Source: Branchiostoma lanceolatum (Eukaryota; Chordata; Leptocardii; Amphioxiformes; Branchiostomatidae). From it: DNA of 64,000 bases. The translations under genes were made by a program, and so were the position numbers. The notes beneath the pieces are model-generated. The model did no database searches, had not been told where the DNA came from, and saw nothing but the letters and a program-made list of their open reading frames with translations. This document shows positions 31,600 to 43,000 of this stretch, piece after piece. The stretch covers positions 18,618,974-18,682,973 of the forward strand of contig NC_089724.1 in NCBI RefSeq assembly GCF_035083965.1, in the 5' to 3' direction. The number at the start of each line of letters is the position of its first letter. Positions within the stretch are counted from its first letter, which is position 1.

Positions 31600-32619
31600 A
31601 TGAAGACTTCGCGTGATATTCTGAGAGTATTTCTGTGCGGCGCTCACAGCACCGGTAAGACCACACTTCTGACCGACCTGGGCAAGGCCGTGAGAATACA
31701 CGGAGAACCCGAGGTGGCCAGGAAGGTCATCAAAGACATGGGGCTGACACGAGAGCACCTCGACTACAAGAAAAACCCAAAGGCTTTCGAAGATCTCCAG
31801 GTATGTGTGGTTTATTTTGGCATTCTCATTAGCTTACGTAATGCCTTTCATTCTTCAAAGAGGATATCAAGTAACTATCACCATTTATGATCTAGCAAGC
31901 TTGTTGACTAGTAGTACTCGACGGAAACGACCTAATTTGGTTTCAACTGCAAGCGCCATGCAACCTACAAGAAATTCCTTTTAAACCGATGTTAAGCGAG
32001 TGACTATGATATCTACTGTCCATATAGCTGAAGATTCTGGACGCCCAGTGCGAGACGGAGCGGAGAAATGCCGAGGCGGGGAGAGACTACATCGCAGACC
32101 GGGGGATAGACCCTGTGGTGTACGCTGACGTCTGCCTGGGGGAGGACGCCAAACAACGTCTGCTGGGATCGCATCAGGCCAAGGAGTGCATTGAAAGGTC
32201 TGGGAATGTAAACATAGCATGTTGGGCATGGGGAACCTGTTGTTCATAAATTCTACATTACTTCTAAACATGTATGTATTGAATTCTACTAGTTCCGAGT
32301 AGGACAGATATGATAAGTACTAGTATATCTCTTACTTTGCCTTTTACTGTGACCCTACCGTCGTTCCAGGTACAAGACGTCGCTGGTGTTCGTCCTAACG
32401 CCACACCAGGAGTGCATCAAGGACGATGGGTTCCGGATGATGGGGACTCTGGAGGAACTGCAGCGGTACACGGTTGCCATGACAACCATCCTGCACGAGA
32501 ACGACATACCCTTTACACTCATCCGGGACCTTGATCGTCAGAAACGAGTTCAGACCGTCCGAGAGAAAATTCTAGAAATGCGGCCGGACCTTGGTGCTGA
32601 AGGCTGTGATAATAACTGA
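31600..32619 (+). CDS. Small NadR/AAA_28-type P-loop NTPase
   Basis: Three exons (31600-31800, 32028-32197, 32370-32619) join in frame to a 206-residue protein. Residues 9-20 (VFLCGAHSTGKT) are a Walker A motif of the GxxSTGK[ST]T type, as in the NadR kinase domain and the AAA_28 family. VVYADVCLG (about residues 96-104) could hold the Walker B-like acid, and LVFVLTP follows a predicted beta strand. The gene is nearly all core domain, with no signal peptide or membrane segment, so a cytosolic nucleotide-binding enzyme or kinase is likely; its substrate cannot be read from the sequence. An in-frame ATG at 31534 would add 22 residues, but the A-rich ATG at 31600 starts just before the first beta strand and is preferred. 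AATAAA lies at 32805-32810. Confidence 0.8.
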
Positions 32620-33618
32620 TTATGACAACCTCAGGTAACCAAGGACACAGGGCGGCTCTTCAATTGGCAATTCAAGAAGGAGAACTGTTTTACCTTTAGA
32701 GTAGAAGATGTGATGAAAAGTAATCGTATGCGGAAGTATTAAACGTAATGAAAGATCTGAAGTGCAATATAACTTAAAGAAAGATCTGAAGTGCAATATT
32801 GTACAATAAAATGTACAGATATGGAGTGTTGATATAGCGTTTTGTCATTTCTTCCTAAATTAAACAACATACTTTTCTGATAGATTTCTGAAAAGTGATT
32901 ATCTTCCTTGAAATTTATGATATCATTAACTTAAGTGTTCGGTAATCGACAGACCGACCCCCCCCCCCCTTCTTTATCTTCCAAAAACTCCAAACACCAT
33001 TTTTAGTAAGACAAGATAATGAGAGTCGAAATATATTTGCATATATAAACGATCTCCCTTTTTAAGGAACCCTCCTCCATTCATTTTCCATGTTAGTCAG
33101 CACTTCCACAGACAGCCTTTGGTTGGTGCATTCAGATTAGGAATAAACACAATAAGGTCTTTGCATGGACCTGTCTGGGCATGTAAACATACATACAAGT
33201 TCATTCGCAAGATAAAGTTTCGACGAAACTATGACGTCAATCCGATACATAAGCATAATGTCCGAGCAGATGGAAGCATAATACATGTATCCAAGCAGAT
33301 GTTGAGGTGGAAGATTCTAATGTTTTCTGACTGCCGACCGCCATAGTGGAGATTAAGATGAGCAGTACTTTTCTGCCCCTGACCTATAACCAGAGACCTA
33401 TAACTATGTACATGCCTGCGGGCTCCAACGGATTTCAAGCTTAGGCAGAGGGCGCTGTTTACAATTACCGCGATGACGTCTGTGAGACAACTCCCCACCA
33501 AATCATATTGCTGGTGAATTCCCGAAAAAAAGTCCCGTAGTTTCGTATACGTCAGAAGTACGTCGGGCGGAGCCCTGAGAACGCGTAAGGTAGACCTGTC
33601 AGGGAGAAGGGGACGAAC
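32620..33618. other. Intergenic region between the NTPase gene and aromatase
   Basis: Holds the NTPase 3' UTR, with a diverged tandem pair of a gaaagatctgaagtgcaata unit near 32751-32799 and the AATAAA at 32805. A poly-C tract is at about 32957-32968. The aromatase promoter should lie just before 33619; no TATA box was recognised. Confidence 0.5.
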
Positions 33619-36600
33619 ATGTACGGAGTGATCTCTCTCCTCACCGGGCAGCTCCAGGCCTGGTCGGCGGGGCTAACGTGCGTGATCGCCGCGATCGTGA
33701 CAGGCGCCGCCCTGGTTCTCACCTGGGGAGGATGGGCCTCAGGCAGGATCGTGGATGTGCCGGGTGAGCTTCTTTGTCTAACTACGGCCCCTATTCCACT
33801 AGACGGCGATCTTGCTGTGACCTACATTGGGTTTGTGTAACTCTTAATTGGAATATCGTGAAAAATGCCAGTAAATACAACAAAACGCACAAAGCATGAA
33901 AAAGATTCGTTTTTTATCTTTAATATTCGTTGAAGGCCCTGTCAAACTCTACGTCGCAGCGCAGGAATGGGGATATATAAAGTGTGTGGAAGCTGTTCTT
34001 AAATAATGTTAGTTGGACCGTTGCAGGTGTGTCTACAGAACAGGACTGTTCAGAAATGGTCTGTAACTGGGGTTACAGAATGGTAGAATGCTTTCCTTGC
34101 CAAATATTAATTTGAAATTTGTTCATTCTATTATTGTTTTGTATTATCCCACCATATTTGCTGCAAATGACTGTTTTTCATTACTTTCCAATATACAACC
34201 TTTCAGAACGATCCCTAATCATACGTTAAGGGTACCTATAATCGACCTTGTGCACACCTGGTAACAACGTATTTTTGTCGAAAGCAGTCAGCTCGTACGA
34301 TCGAGGCACGGAAATTAACTCTCAGACAATAAATTCTTGTTGAAATTGTCAAGACTTTTAGCAGAGTTTCCATATGATATAGTCAGACCCGCAAATTGTT
34401 GTGACCAACGTACTCGTTGACGAATATTTTGCATTTGCCATTGTTTCCGACACTCAGGATCAGTTTCGTTGATACACGTCTGACAGATCTTCCGACTAAT
34501 TTCTTATCATTTCAAGCAACACTCAGTTCGCCATTCTGGCTTTCCCATGTCACAAAATGGACTTTTGCCAAGTTTCGATACACCAAGAATAACATGTATA
34601 CTAAGTATATGTCATCTGTATCGACAGGACCCCCTTGGTTACTTGGTTTCGGTCCGCTGCTGAGTTTTGCCCGGTTCATCTGGATGGGCGTTCCGGTCGC
34701 GGCGGCTCATTACGGAAAGTGCTATGGGGACTTCGTTCGTGTGTGGATTGCAGGAGAGAGGACCTACGTCATAACCCGGTGGGTGCTGCCTGAGATATGT
34801 CATAACTCTGACAGGTTCTGTTATAGGAAAACTAAACGCAATCCATTATACCCCCCTCTATACACCTTACCTTATGAAATGCAGGACATGCACACAAATC
34901 TGGCTATATCAGACATTCGCCACCATTAAAACCTGGTATATATTAATGGCAATGATGGTGGGTCACCAAAGCTATTTAATGTTAGCGTATTCTAAGAGAG
35001 AAAATATGAGAGATTGTAAATGAAAAATAATCACAGAACCCCATCTAAATGCACATACACACCCGGTGCCTATGTAAGCTCTGTTGATACATGTTATTCC
35101 CTCCCCTCTCCTAGGATCTTGTAGATCTACACATTTCAATTTTAGCAAATCTGACGAGGTGCGGAAAATTCACATCAGAGCGCCGATAATTTCATTGCAA
35201 AAAGTAAACCGGTTTCCTGTCGGTACAGTACAAACACTGCGTAATGACACCAGTGTTTGCGTTTTGTTTTGAGATGTCCAGATCATTGTTATATGTTTGG
35301 ATTGTGTGAGGTAGGTTGGTGACCGCTGTGTGCATTGTAAATGTATTCATCACCAGACCGTCTGCTGCCTGGTACGTTCTGAAGTCTAACAACTACTGCC
35401 GGCGGTTCGGCAGCAGGGCCGGGCTGAGCGCCATCGGCATGTACCAGAACGGCATCATATGGAACGGGGACGACGGCTGGAGGGTGCTCAGGGGGTTCTT
35501 TCAAAAAGGTGAGGGGGTCATCTGTTTACGGAGGGGGTAGTGTGGGTATAGGATTTGTACCAAGTACGTGCGTGTTTATAATATGGAGGCAGATCTTAGT
35601 GCTTAATACATGACTGTCACAACCTTTTGTAAATTTTCCATGGTGGTTAATGAGCCATGTCTATAAGATGTATATATGATATAAGATTTGGCAAATGCCC
35701 CAGAGCCGGCGTGCTTATAATGAAACGCAGAGCCTAGTGCTAAATCAAATGTTAACTATCCGTGTCTGTAAGACACAAGATGTGGATAAAGCCTTCGTTT
35801 TTCCGTAGAGCTTGCGTGCTTATGATATAGAGGTAGAGCCTAGTGCTAGCATGCTTAATCAAAGATTGTCACAAACTCTTGTTCATATACTACGGTGATT
35901 GATCTGTGACTCCGTGTGGAAAAAGCCTTCGTTTATCTCTGTCTTTGTCTGTATGCTAAAAGCAGAAACACGTTCTGAAAAGTAGTCCATGTGTCAATTG
36001 ACCATATCGCTTAACGACCTGTGTCTGGAAGATAAGATATGTAAGATCTATACAAAAAAGCCATCTGTCTACAATTGATATCATATCCAACCTGCATATT
36101 AACCTTACTAATTAATCTAACGAAGTAATGACCTAAAACGTTTAACTCCCTTTGGTACAATTTCATTCAATGTAAGATTTTCTGTAAGATGCTAAATTTC
36201 TTTCCATGTTTGCATCCATCAGCTCTCAACGCTGACACCCTGAATCGAGCAACGTCTACAGCTGTGGACGCCACCTATCGGCAGATGGGTAACATTGCAG
36301 CTCTCCAACAGAAGACAGCTGATGGGAAAATTGAAGCTCTGGATTTCCTGCGACGGATTACACTGGAGGTCACCAACAACCTCACACTGGGCGTACATAT
36401 CGCAGATCGTAAGTTGTACTTATTGCTATTCCTATCTGATATCTGCACAGTTTGGTTTTAGAAGAAACGACGGCTATGCGAAATGCTCAGGACACAGGTG
36501 TACAGTATGTATACATTTAGACATTTGGTAATCTCTGTGGTGACATAATTTTAAAAAATCATAATCTACATTGTGCATAGACTAAATTGTATACAGAATT

Positions 36601-39600
36601 TCTAGTAGCAACACAAGAAGAGGTATTCTTGTACAATAACACTCAGCAACTGTTAAACAATTATTTCTTTTAAGCATATGCTTACACAAAAAAAGCCTTC
36701 AACTTGTAAAGTCAACATTACCGAGCCAAGTACACCACATGGGCTGGCTATCACTGTTCAACCAGTTCCTCTTTCATCACTGATCAATGTTGTTTTCACT
36801 ATGATATTTTCCAGCGGATGATCTTGTAGGAAGGATCGTTCGCTACTTCAAGGCGTGGGAATTCTTCCTACTGCGGCCTCCCATTCTGTATCTGATGACA
36901 CCCATGCTCTACTGGAAGCACTGTCGGGCTGTGTGAGTCAACAACTCCAGTACACACTCCACATACAAGTTTCCATATATACATGCTCTGTTGATTAGAA
37001 CATAGATTAAAAAGACAATCATCCAAATTGTCCTCTGCATTTCTTCGGTTGTCAGTCAGACGAAGTATGACTGTGGGTGTGGCAACCCTGACCACCACTA
37101 GTAATACTTCGTCTGACAATGAAGGATGCAGAACCAACTACTGTGCACCTGTCTTACCAAGGTTTGCACAGTTCATATTCCTGAAAACAAAGGGGACAGA
37201 CTTACAGCAAGTGCTTTACTTTTAGAATACAGTAAGTTGGTTTGCCCTAACAGCAGCATTTTGTCCTGATTTACTCCTGATCTTACTTATAATCCTTGGA
37301 CAATTTCTCAAATTGCATCCATCTCTGTTCTCCCAGGAATGACTTGAATGAAGCTATTGCTGAGCTGGTGTCAAACAAGAGGGAGGAGTTGAAAACAGCG
37401 CCATCTAGCGATAAACCTGACTTTGCCACGTGTCTGCTGCAGGCAGAGGTAATGCCCACAACTGAGCTAAACCATTTTATCATCACATTTTCTGATTATT
37501 CACTATTCATGTCTATTGAATTCTAAATCACTGACTGTGGCAGTATCAAATACATGTTTGTGTGCAGGAGAGAGGAGAGGTGAGCCCTGCACATGTGCAG
37601 CAGTGTGTACATGTACTGGAGATGCTGCTGATCTGTTAAATGTTTAGAACACTGAAGTAGCCTTGGCTACCAATTTTCTGTTGGCCACTAAGTTAGGCAG
37701 CAGGGAGAAGGTTAAAATCTAGTTGTACATGTTTGTTTACAGGAGAGAGGAGAGGTGAGTCCTGCACATGTGCAGCAGTGTGTACTGGAGATGCTGCTGG
37801 CAGGGACGGACACCTCGTCAGTCTCCATTTACTACCTGCTGGTGTCCGTCGCAGAGAACTCACAGGTCGAGCAGAAAGTCTTAGAGGAGATGAGAGACAT
37901 CCTCGGTAAGGACTGGTGTACAGGGTAGGGGGTAGGGGTAGGGGGGCATTATGCTGCTGGATGGAATATCTAAAGATCCTTTTGTTAAGGACAGGGTGAG
38001 CTATCTTCTCTACAACAGATAAAGTTCTTGTCACTTGTTAATGGAAAAGAAAAGGTTATTGTAAAATAATGTACTTTTTAACACAGATAAAGACTAACAA
38101 CAGGGTGTCACATTATCAAACACACTGTAAGGCATCATGGGATATATTCTTTGTTGTTCCCAATCTGAACACATCCCAGCATACCTTGTGAGGTGAATAA
38201 TGATGATCATCTGAGCACACATTTCTCACTGATAAAAAACACCCTGCCATATGTCTGTATGGCTGTACACCCCCTGGCCCTTAGTCTTTACATTGACTAA
38301 GGCATTATCACATCTATGATGATATCTGTCTCCAGGAGAGCGTGACCCCACAAAGGCCGATCTGCCTCAGTTAGTCTACCTGGAGCGTGTGATTAAGGAG
38401 GCCATGAGGATCAAGCCAGTGGGCCCGGTCATCATGCGCCAAGCAAAGGAGGATGACAGGTTCCTAACTTACATCATCATTTACTATGTACTCATATCAC
38501 CCGTGAAAAACAATATCAGAGTGGTAAACAACTTTTACAATATCTTCCAACTTGACATATACATGTAATGATATTTGTCTGCATTATTATCTGTAGCAAT
38601 ACTGTAGATCAACAATAGCATACAGTGTTTGATACATAGACTTTTAGTATTTCGCATTAGAATGTAGCATTTTAGTACTCAATGATCTGTATTTTACATA
38701 TTTTGATCATGTGTGGTCATAAGTACATGTACATTTCGCCCATCTGGGCATGAATATGCAATCAAGATTATCATCATCTTAGTTACTTCAAGTTTTCAAA
38801 TGTTATTAACCTTCGCCCTGCTGGGTTAGCCTTTCAGGCACAGTAGTTTATTGGTTCTAAGGTTCGGCAGCAGGGAGATGGTTAAAGGGATTCGTGTTTG
38901 TGCAGGATTGATGGGATTGAGACTCCTGCTGGGACTAACATCATCCTGAACCTGGCAGACATGCACAGGCGCCAGGAGAACTTCCCAGCACCGGACCACT
39001 TCAACCCTCAGCACTTTGACAACAAGGTACAGTATCTTTGTTTGTGTTGTCTTCTAAGCCTATCACACAGAAGGAAAATCAATTGGCTGATGAGTCTGTG
39101 AGCTAATTATAGAATATGTTCAGCATTCTCTTCATCATCTTGTGATTTCTAGGGATTGACAATGGCCATTTGAGATGAAATTGTATCACAGGAAGTAATG
39201 ATATTTTCAGCAGCTTGCATTTGCTGGAGGATATCCTTAAAAAATATGATTTGCAAACTTCCCTTTCCTTTGAGGGGCATTTCCTTTGCTGTGTAGTCCT
39301 GGCTTTATCATGTTGCCCTATGGGAATCACTAAACATTTGACTACTCAGTCTTATATGTACTGCAGATATTTATTGTTTCTTTGTGACTTATACTATCTG
39401 TTGAAATATTCTGATCTTTACCTGCACATTTCAGTGTTTGTTTTCAATTGATTTCTGAACATAGTTTACATGTACATGTATATTAAATCCGACTTACAAA
39501 ATATTGTAGTTTACACTTATTCTACAATGTACTTTGTTACACCTCTACAGGACTTCCAGGGTGAGTACGTTCCCTTTGGCACCGGTCCGAAGGGCTGCGT

Positions 39601-39769
39601 GGGCCAGTTCCTGGCCATGATTGAGATGAAGGCCATCATGTGTACGCTTCTGCGCAAATACCGCCTCCATGCAGTCTCGGGGGAGTCGCTAGAGGGCATC
39701 GAGACTCACTGGGACATTGCACAACAGCCTGTCAATGCTAGTTACATGTACTTTGAAGAGAGAAACTAG
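33619..39769 (+). CDS. CYP19A1: Cytochrome P450 19 (aromatase)
   Basis: Aromatase converts androgens to estrogens in the endoplasmic reticulum. Ten exons join in frame to 496 residues (human has 503): 33619-33763, 34628-34778, 35357-35508, 36223-36408, 36815-36932, 37337-37448, 37743-37905, 38336-38459, 38906-39026 and 39551-39769. An N-terminal hydrophobic anchor (residues about 15-38) is followed by PPWLLGFGPLLSF, GDFVRVWIAGERTYVI, the I-helix LEMLLAGTDTSSVS, the K-helix EAMR, GTNIILNLADMHRRQENFP and the heme loop FGTGPKGCVG with the Cys ligand. These follow human aromatase closely through the whole length. Two differences stand out: the I-helix has GTDT where vertebrate aromatase has APDT, and an exon-7 fragment is duplicated upstream of the real exon 7. 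AATAAA lies at 39842-39847. It converges on NOP14, 297 bp away. Confidence 0.95.
37566..37629 (+). pseudogene. Partial duplicate of aromatase exon 7
   Basis: Sequence from the acceptor CAG through ggagatgctgctg repeats the start of the real exon 7 (37741 onward) with one substitution and an extra ATGT that breaks the frame. It then runs into unrelated sequence with a stop and lacks a donor. If the splicing machinery used this acceptor, the message would be frameshifted. Confidence 0.88.
38806..38885. repeat. 80-bp hairpin (MITE-like) with TTAACC..CCCTGCTG ends
   Basis: The left arm TTAACCTTCGCCCTGCTGGG and the reverse complement of the right arm TTAACCATCTCCCTGCTGCC pair at most positions. 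A single related arm (ggcagcagggagaaggttaa) is at 37696-37715, just upstream of aromatase exon 7. Two copies in introns of one gene suggest a small mobile hairpin family. Confidence 0.6.
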
Positions 39770-40066
39770 GCTGTCAGGCTTGATTGCAAAGTTCGTAAGG
39801 TTTCAACTACATTTCAAAATCATCCAAAACTTAGACATTAGAATAAAGACAGCACACTGTTAGGAATAAAACTGAGGCATATTTATGTTTGAAAGGTTTT
39901 ACTTAAGCATAAACAGGGGCTGAGTACTGTATTTCCAGCAGACAGAAAAAGGTAGTCATCACAATGGACATACAATGCAGTTTGTACTTACATCAGCTGA
40001 TAATGATATCTGGAAAATTAAAATGAAATGAAATTCTTCTGAGATTAAATGAAATTTAAGTTTTTC
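39770..40066. other. Convergent 3' ends of aromatase and NOP14
   Basis: Contains the aromatase polyadenylation signal AATAAA (39842) and a second AATAAA about 20 bp later. No clear minus-strand signal for NOP14 was found. Confidence 0.5.
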
Positions 40067-43000
40067 CTACATAATCTTGATTTTCTTCTTGGCGATTTGT
40101 TTACACTCTCCCTCCTGGCTGGAGAGATGGTGCATGATCTCCTTCACTTTCCTCTTCCTCTCCGCATCCCTGGGGACGAACAGACATGTCCGTTATACCA
40201 ACTGTAAAAATGTGACGGTGTAGGGGATAAACAGCACAGGAAAACCTTATGTTACAAGGTTCATTCAGAATTGTAGAAGCAGCAAAACCAACTGTCTGTT
40301 CATTAAAACATTTCTTTTCTAAAAATGAGTAAAATATTTCGTTTAGTTGTTTTCAGTGATCAAGTAGCAATCAAAAACTTCTATAAGCCTGAGAACCCAA
40401 TATTTCAATCTTAAACCATGCAGAAACTTCCCAAGTAGAAATAAAGAGCACATTGGACTTAACAATGTCCCATTTCTTTTGATAAATAACCCAAGTCCTA
40501 TCAGTGACATCAGGAGAGTTGTGAGTACTGACTTTTCCATCTGTTCCTGGAGCTGCTGTCTGGCCAGGAACTGGGTATCCTTCCTGATCTCCCTCACCGC
40601 TCCCTTCATCTCTCTCTTGTGCATCTTCAGCAGGCGTTCCTTCTCTTTCTGTTTACGGCTCCCCTTTATCTTCCGCTCGGGGTTGTAGCTGGGCGGGAAA
40701 GCATGGAAAATCTTAGTCTTAGCCAGATGTAGATTAGAGGACACAGAATGGTCATAACTTACAGAATGATATTAGAAATTTGGAAGACATCCAAAGTGAC
40801 ACCACTTATATGCAACTCATAGCAATACATGTTCCCTGTTGTTCAAGTGCAAATTGTGGCTTATTCTTTCAAAGACACAATCTTAAACATCTATGCACCA
40901 AACTGCAGTGTTTGGTTCTTCTCGTAAAGGATAGCTTTAAACAATGAAGGGCAGTTATACAGACTATACAGATACAGGTAGCAGTACTTACCCCTCCTCA
41001 AACTTGGGTTCGTACAGCTTGAGTGGTTTGGGCTTGAGTTTCTCATACTGCAGGGGACAGTATGTGGTCTGACTGTGGTCGCCCTTCATGAGCTGTAGAA
41101 ACTGGGACCTACCATCCTGGAAACAGGGGTCAGCAGAGTGGTTATTCTAATGTGAGGATGGAGTTGTATAATGTTAGTAATTATACTTTACTACAAGGTG
41201 CGAGTGTATTGTAGACATCTTCTGTGACAATTTTTTTGTAGGTGAAGTCATATACACGTACACCGTACATGCAGGATTTCAGTTAGCAGGCTTTCTAAGA
41301 TGACTGACATGGTACTTAGAATGTACATGAAGCAACACTTATACTTTGTGCTAAAAACACGTAAACCATCTGATTTTACAGAATGTATTTAAAGTATTGA
41401 TCTTATTCGTGATGGATATTGATAAGTTCAACATGTTAGATTCAAGTAAGATAGCGCTGGCCTTATTTTTGAAACTATCGTCAATAGACGCTCAGAGCTT
41501 CATCGTGATAATTGTAAATTTGACCTACCTGCACTTCTCGTGGATAGGCAGGTAACAGCAGGTGTTTTGAAAGAAGGTCTCTGATTGGTGAGAAAATCTC
41601 GTGGAATGCTGGGAGATTCTGGTACATGTTGGCGAACATGTTGGTGAGGTGAAGAGTGGCATGAGTGGCACATATTCTGGAGAGGAAAAAAAACATTAGG
41701 TAACTGTTGCTTCATATAAAGAGAATTATCTTGAGAGATATTGCTGCAGTGCTATACATGCTATTAGGCATTTGGACAAACTGAGTACAAATGAAGTGCT
41801 CTTTTGCTAGTATGTTACAATCTGCTCTTTTGTGGTAATAATGCTATAAGCACATTTTCACAGCAACTGTTTGGTGACCTTATAGCAAAAATGAATACAA
41901 CTTGGCTCTTCTGACACTTAAATCATGCTGTTCTGTGCACACAGATCATTTCTTACCTGAAGTCATCAGTATCAGTGTCCTGTATGGGGCTCTTGGATAG
42001 ACAGTCCAAAGGCAAAGGCTTGATACTCATGGATCTAAGAAAAAATATCAAAATATCAATGTGATAGTTCAAGGTTATGAAGATCCTTGAATCAGAGTAT
42101 AAAGTACTGCACAAGGTAACTTCAAATTGTACAATGGGGAAAAATGAAATCACGTTTCAATAGCAAGTAACAAGTAGATGTATATGGTTATGAAAAGTTC
42201 AAATGATGTTAACACATGGTAAGTAAAAGAATAGAGAAATCTAAGTGTTGGTGTTTTATCCTGACACTTTCCTCATACAAACTGACTGTTAAGAAGACAA
42301 AAATACTCTGTACACTTTACTCACGTTGAACCGTCTTCTTCCTGTAAGACAAGTAGGTTGCCTTGTGCACTGTTGTGTTTGAATGGTGGGACAACTTCAA
42401 CATCTACTGCTGGAAAGGTACAAATGTACGATTCAGGATGCTGTATTTACATTACAGTACTGTAACTACGGGAACTTAGGAATAGCTATTTGTTATTGTG
42501 TAAGCATGTAGAGGGTGATATTCTTTCAAATGGCCCAACACATAACATCAGACATGGAAAAGGGCTTTTAAAAGGGAAACAACGTGTACATTGAAAGACA
42601 AGATGTCTCAATAATTTCTATTACTACTTTCATTTTGAATGTTTTACAATAAATAGAGCTGGGTACCAAACCTTTTCCAGATTCTTTCTTTACAGCAAGG
42701 TAGAGAAGTCCTTGTAGGTAGTTTATGACTTCAGGCACAAATCTTTTGGACAGGGACACATACTGTAACAGAAAAACAGAGTTTTACATTAATTTGGTAG
42801 ACACAAGTAGCCACAGAAGAAAAATTCAATCCTTCCATCCAAGTTTTCTATAATCTGTATCTCTTTATTCATACCAGTAGCTCAAGATGCTAAAAAGATT
42901 GTCCAGTTTTATCCCCGAAAACAATTTCATCAGGTTGGTAGAAAATAGGATATGGGAGATTTTTTATACACAACCAGGTATGATCTCCCCTGCTAACGTT

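Noticed and set aside
33619..33840. Short 73-residue membrane protein
   Set aside because: The open frame continues past a GTGAGC donor at 33764. The first 48 residues are the aromatase membrane anchor, in phase with the next exon.
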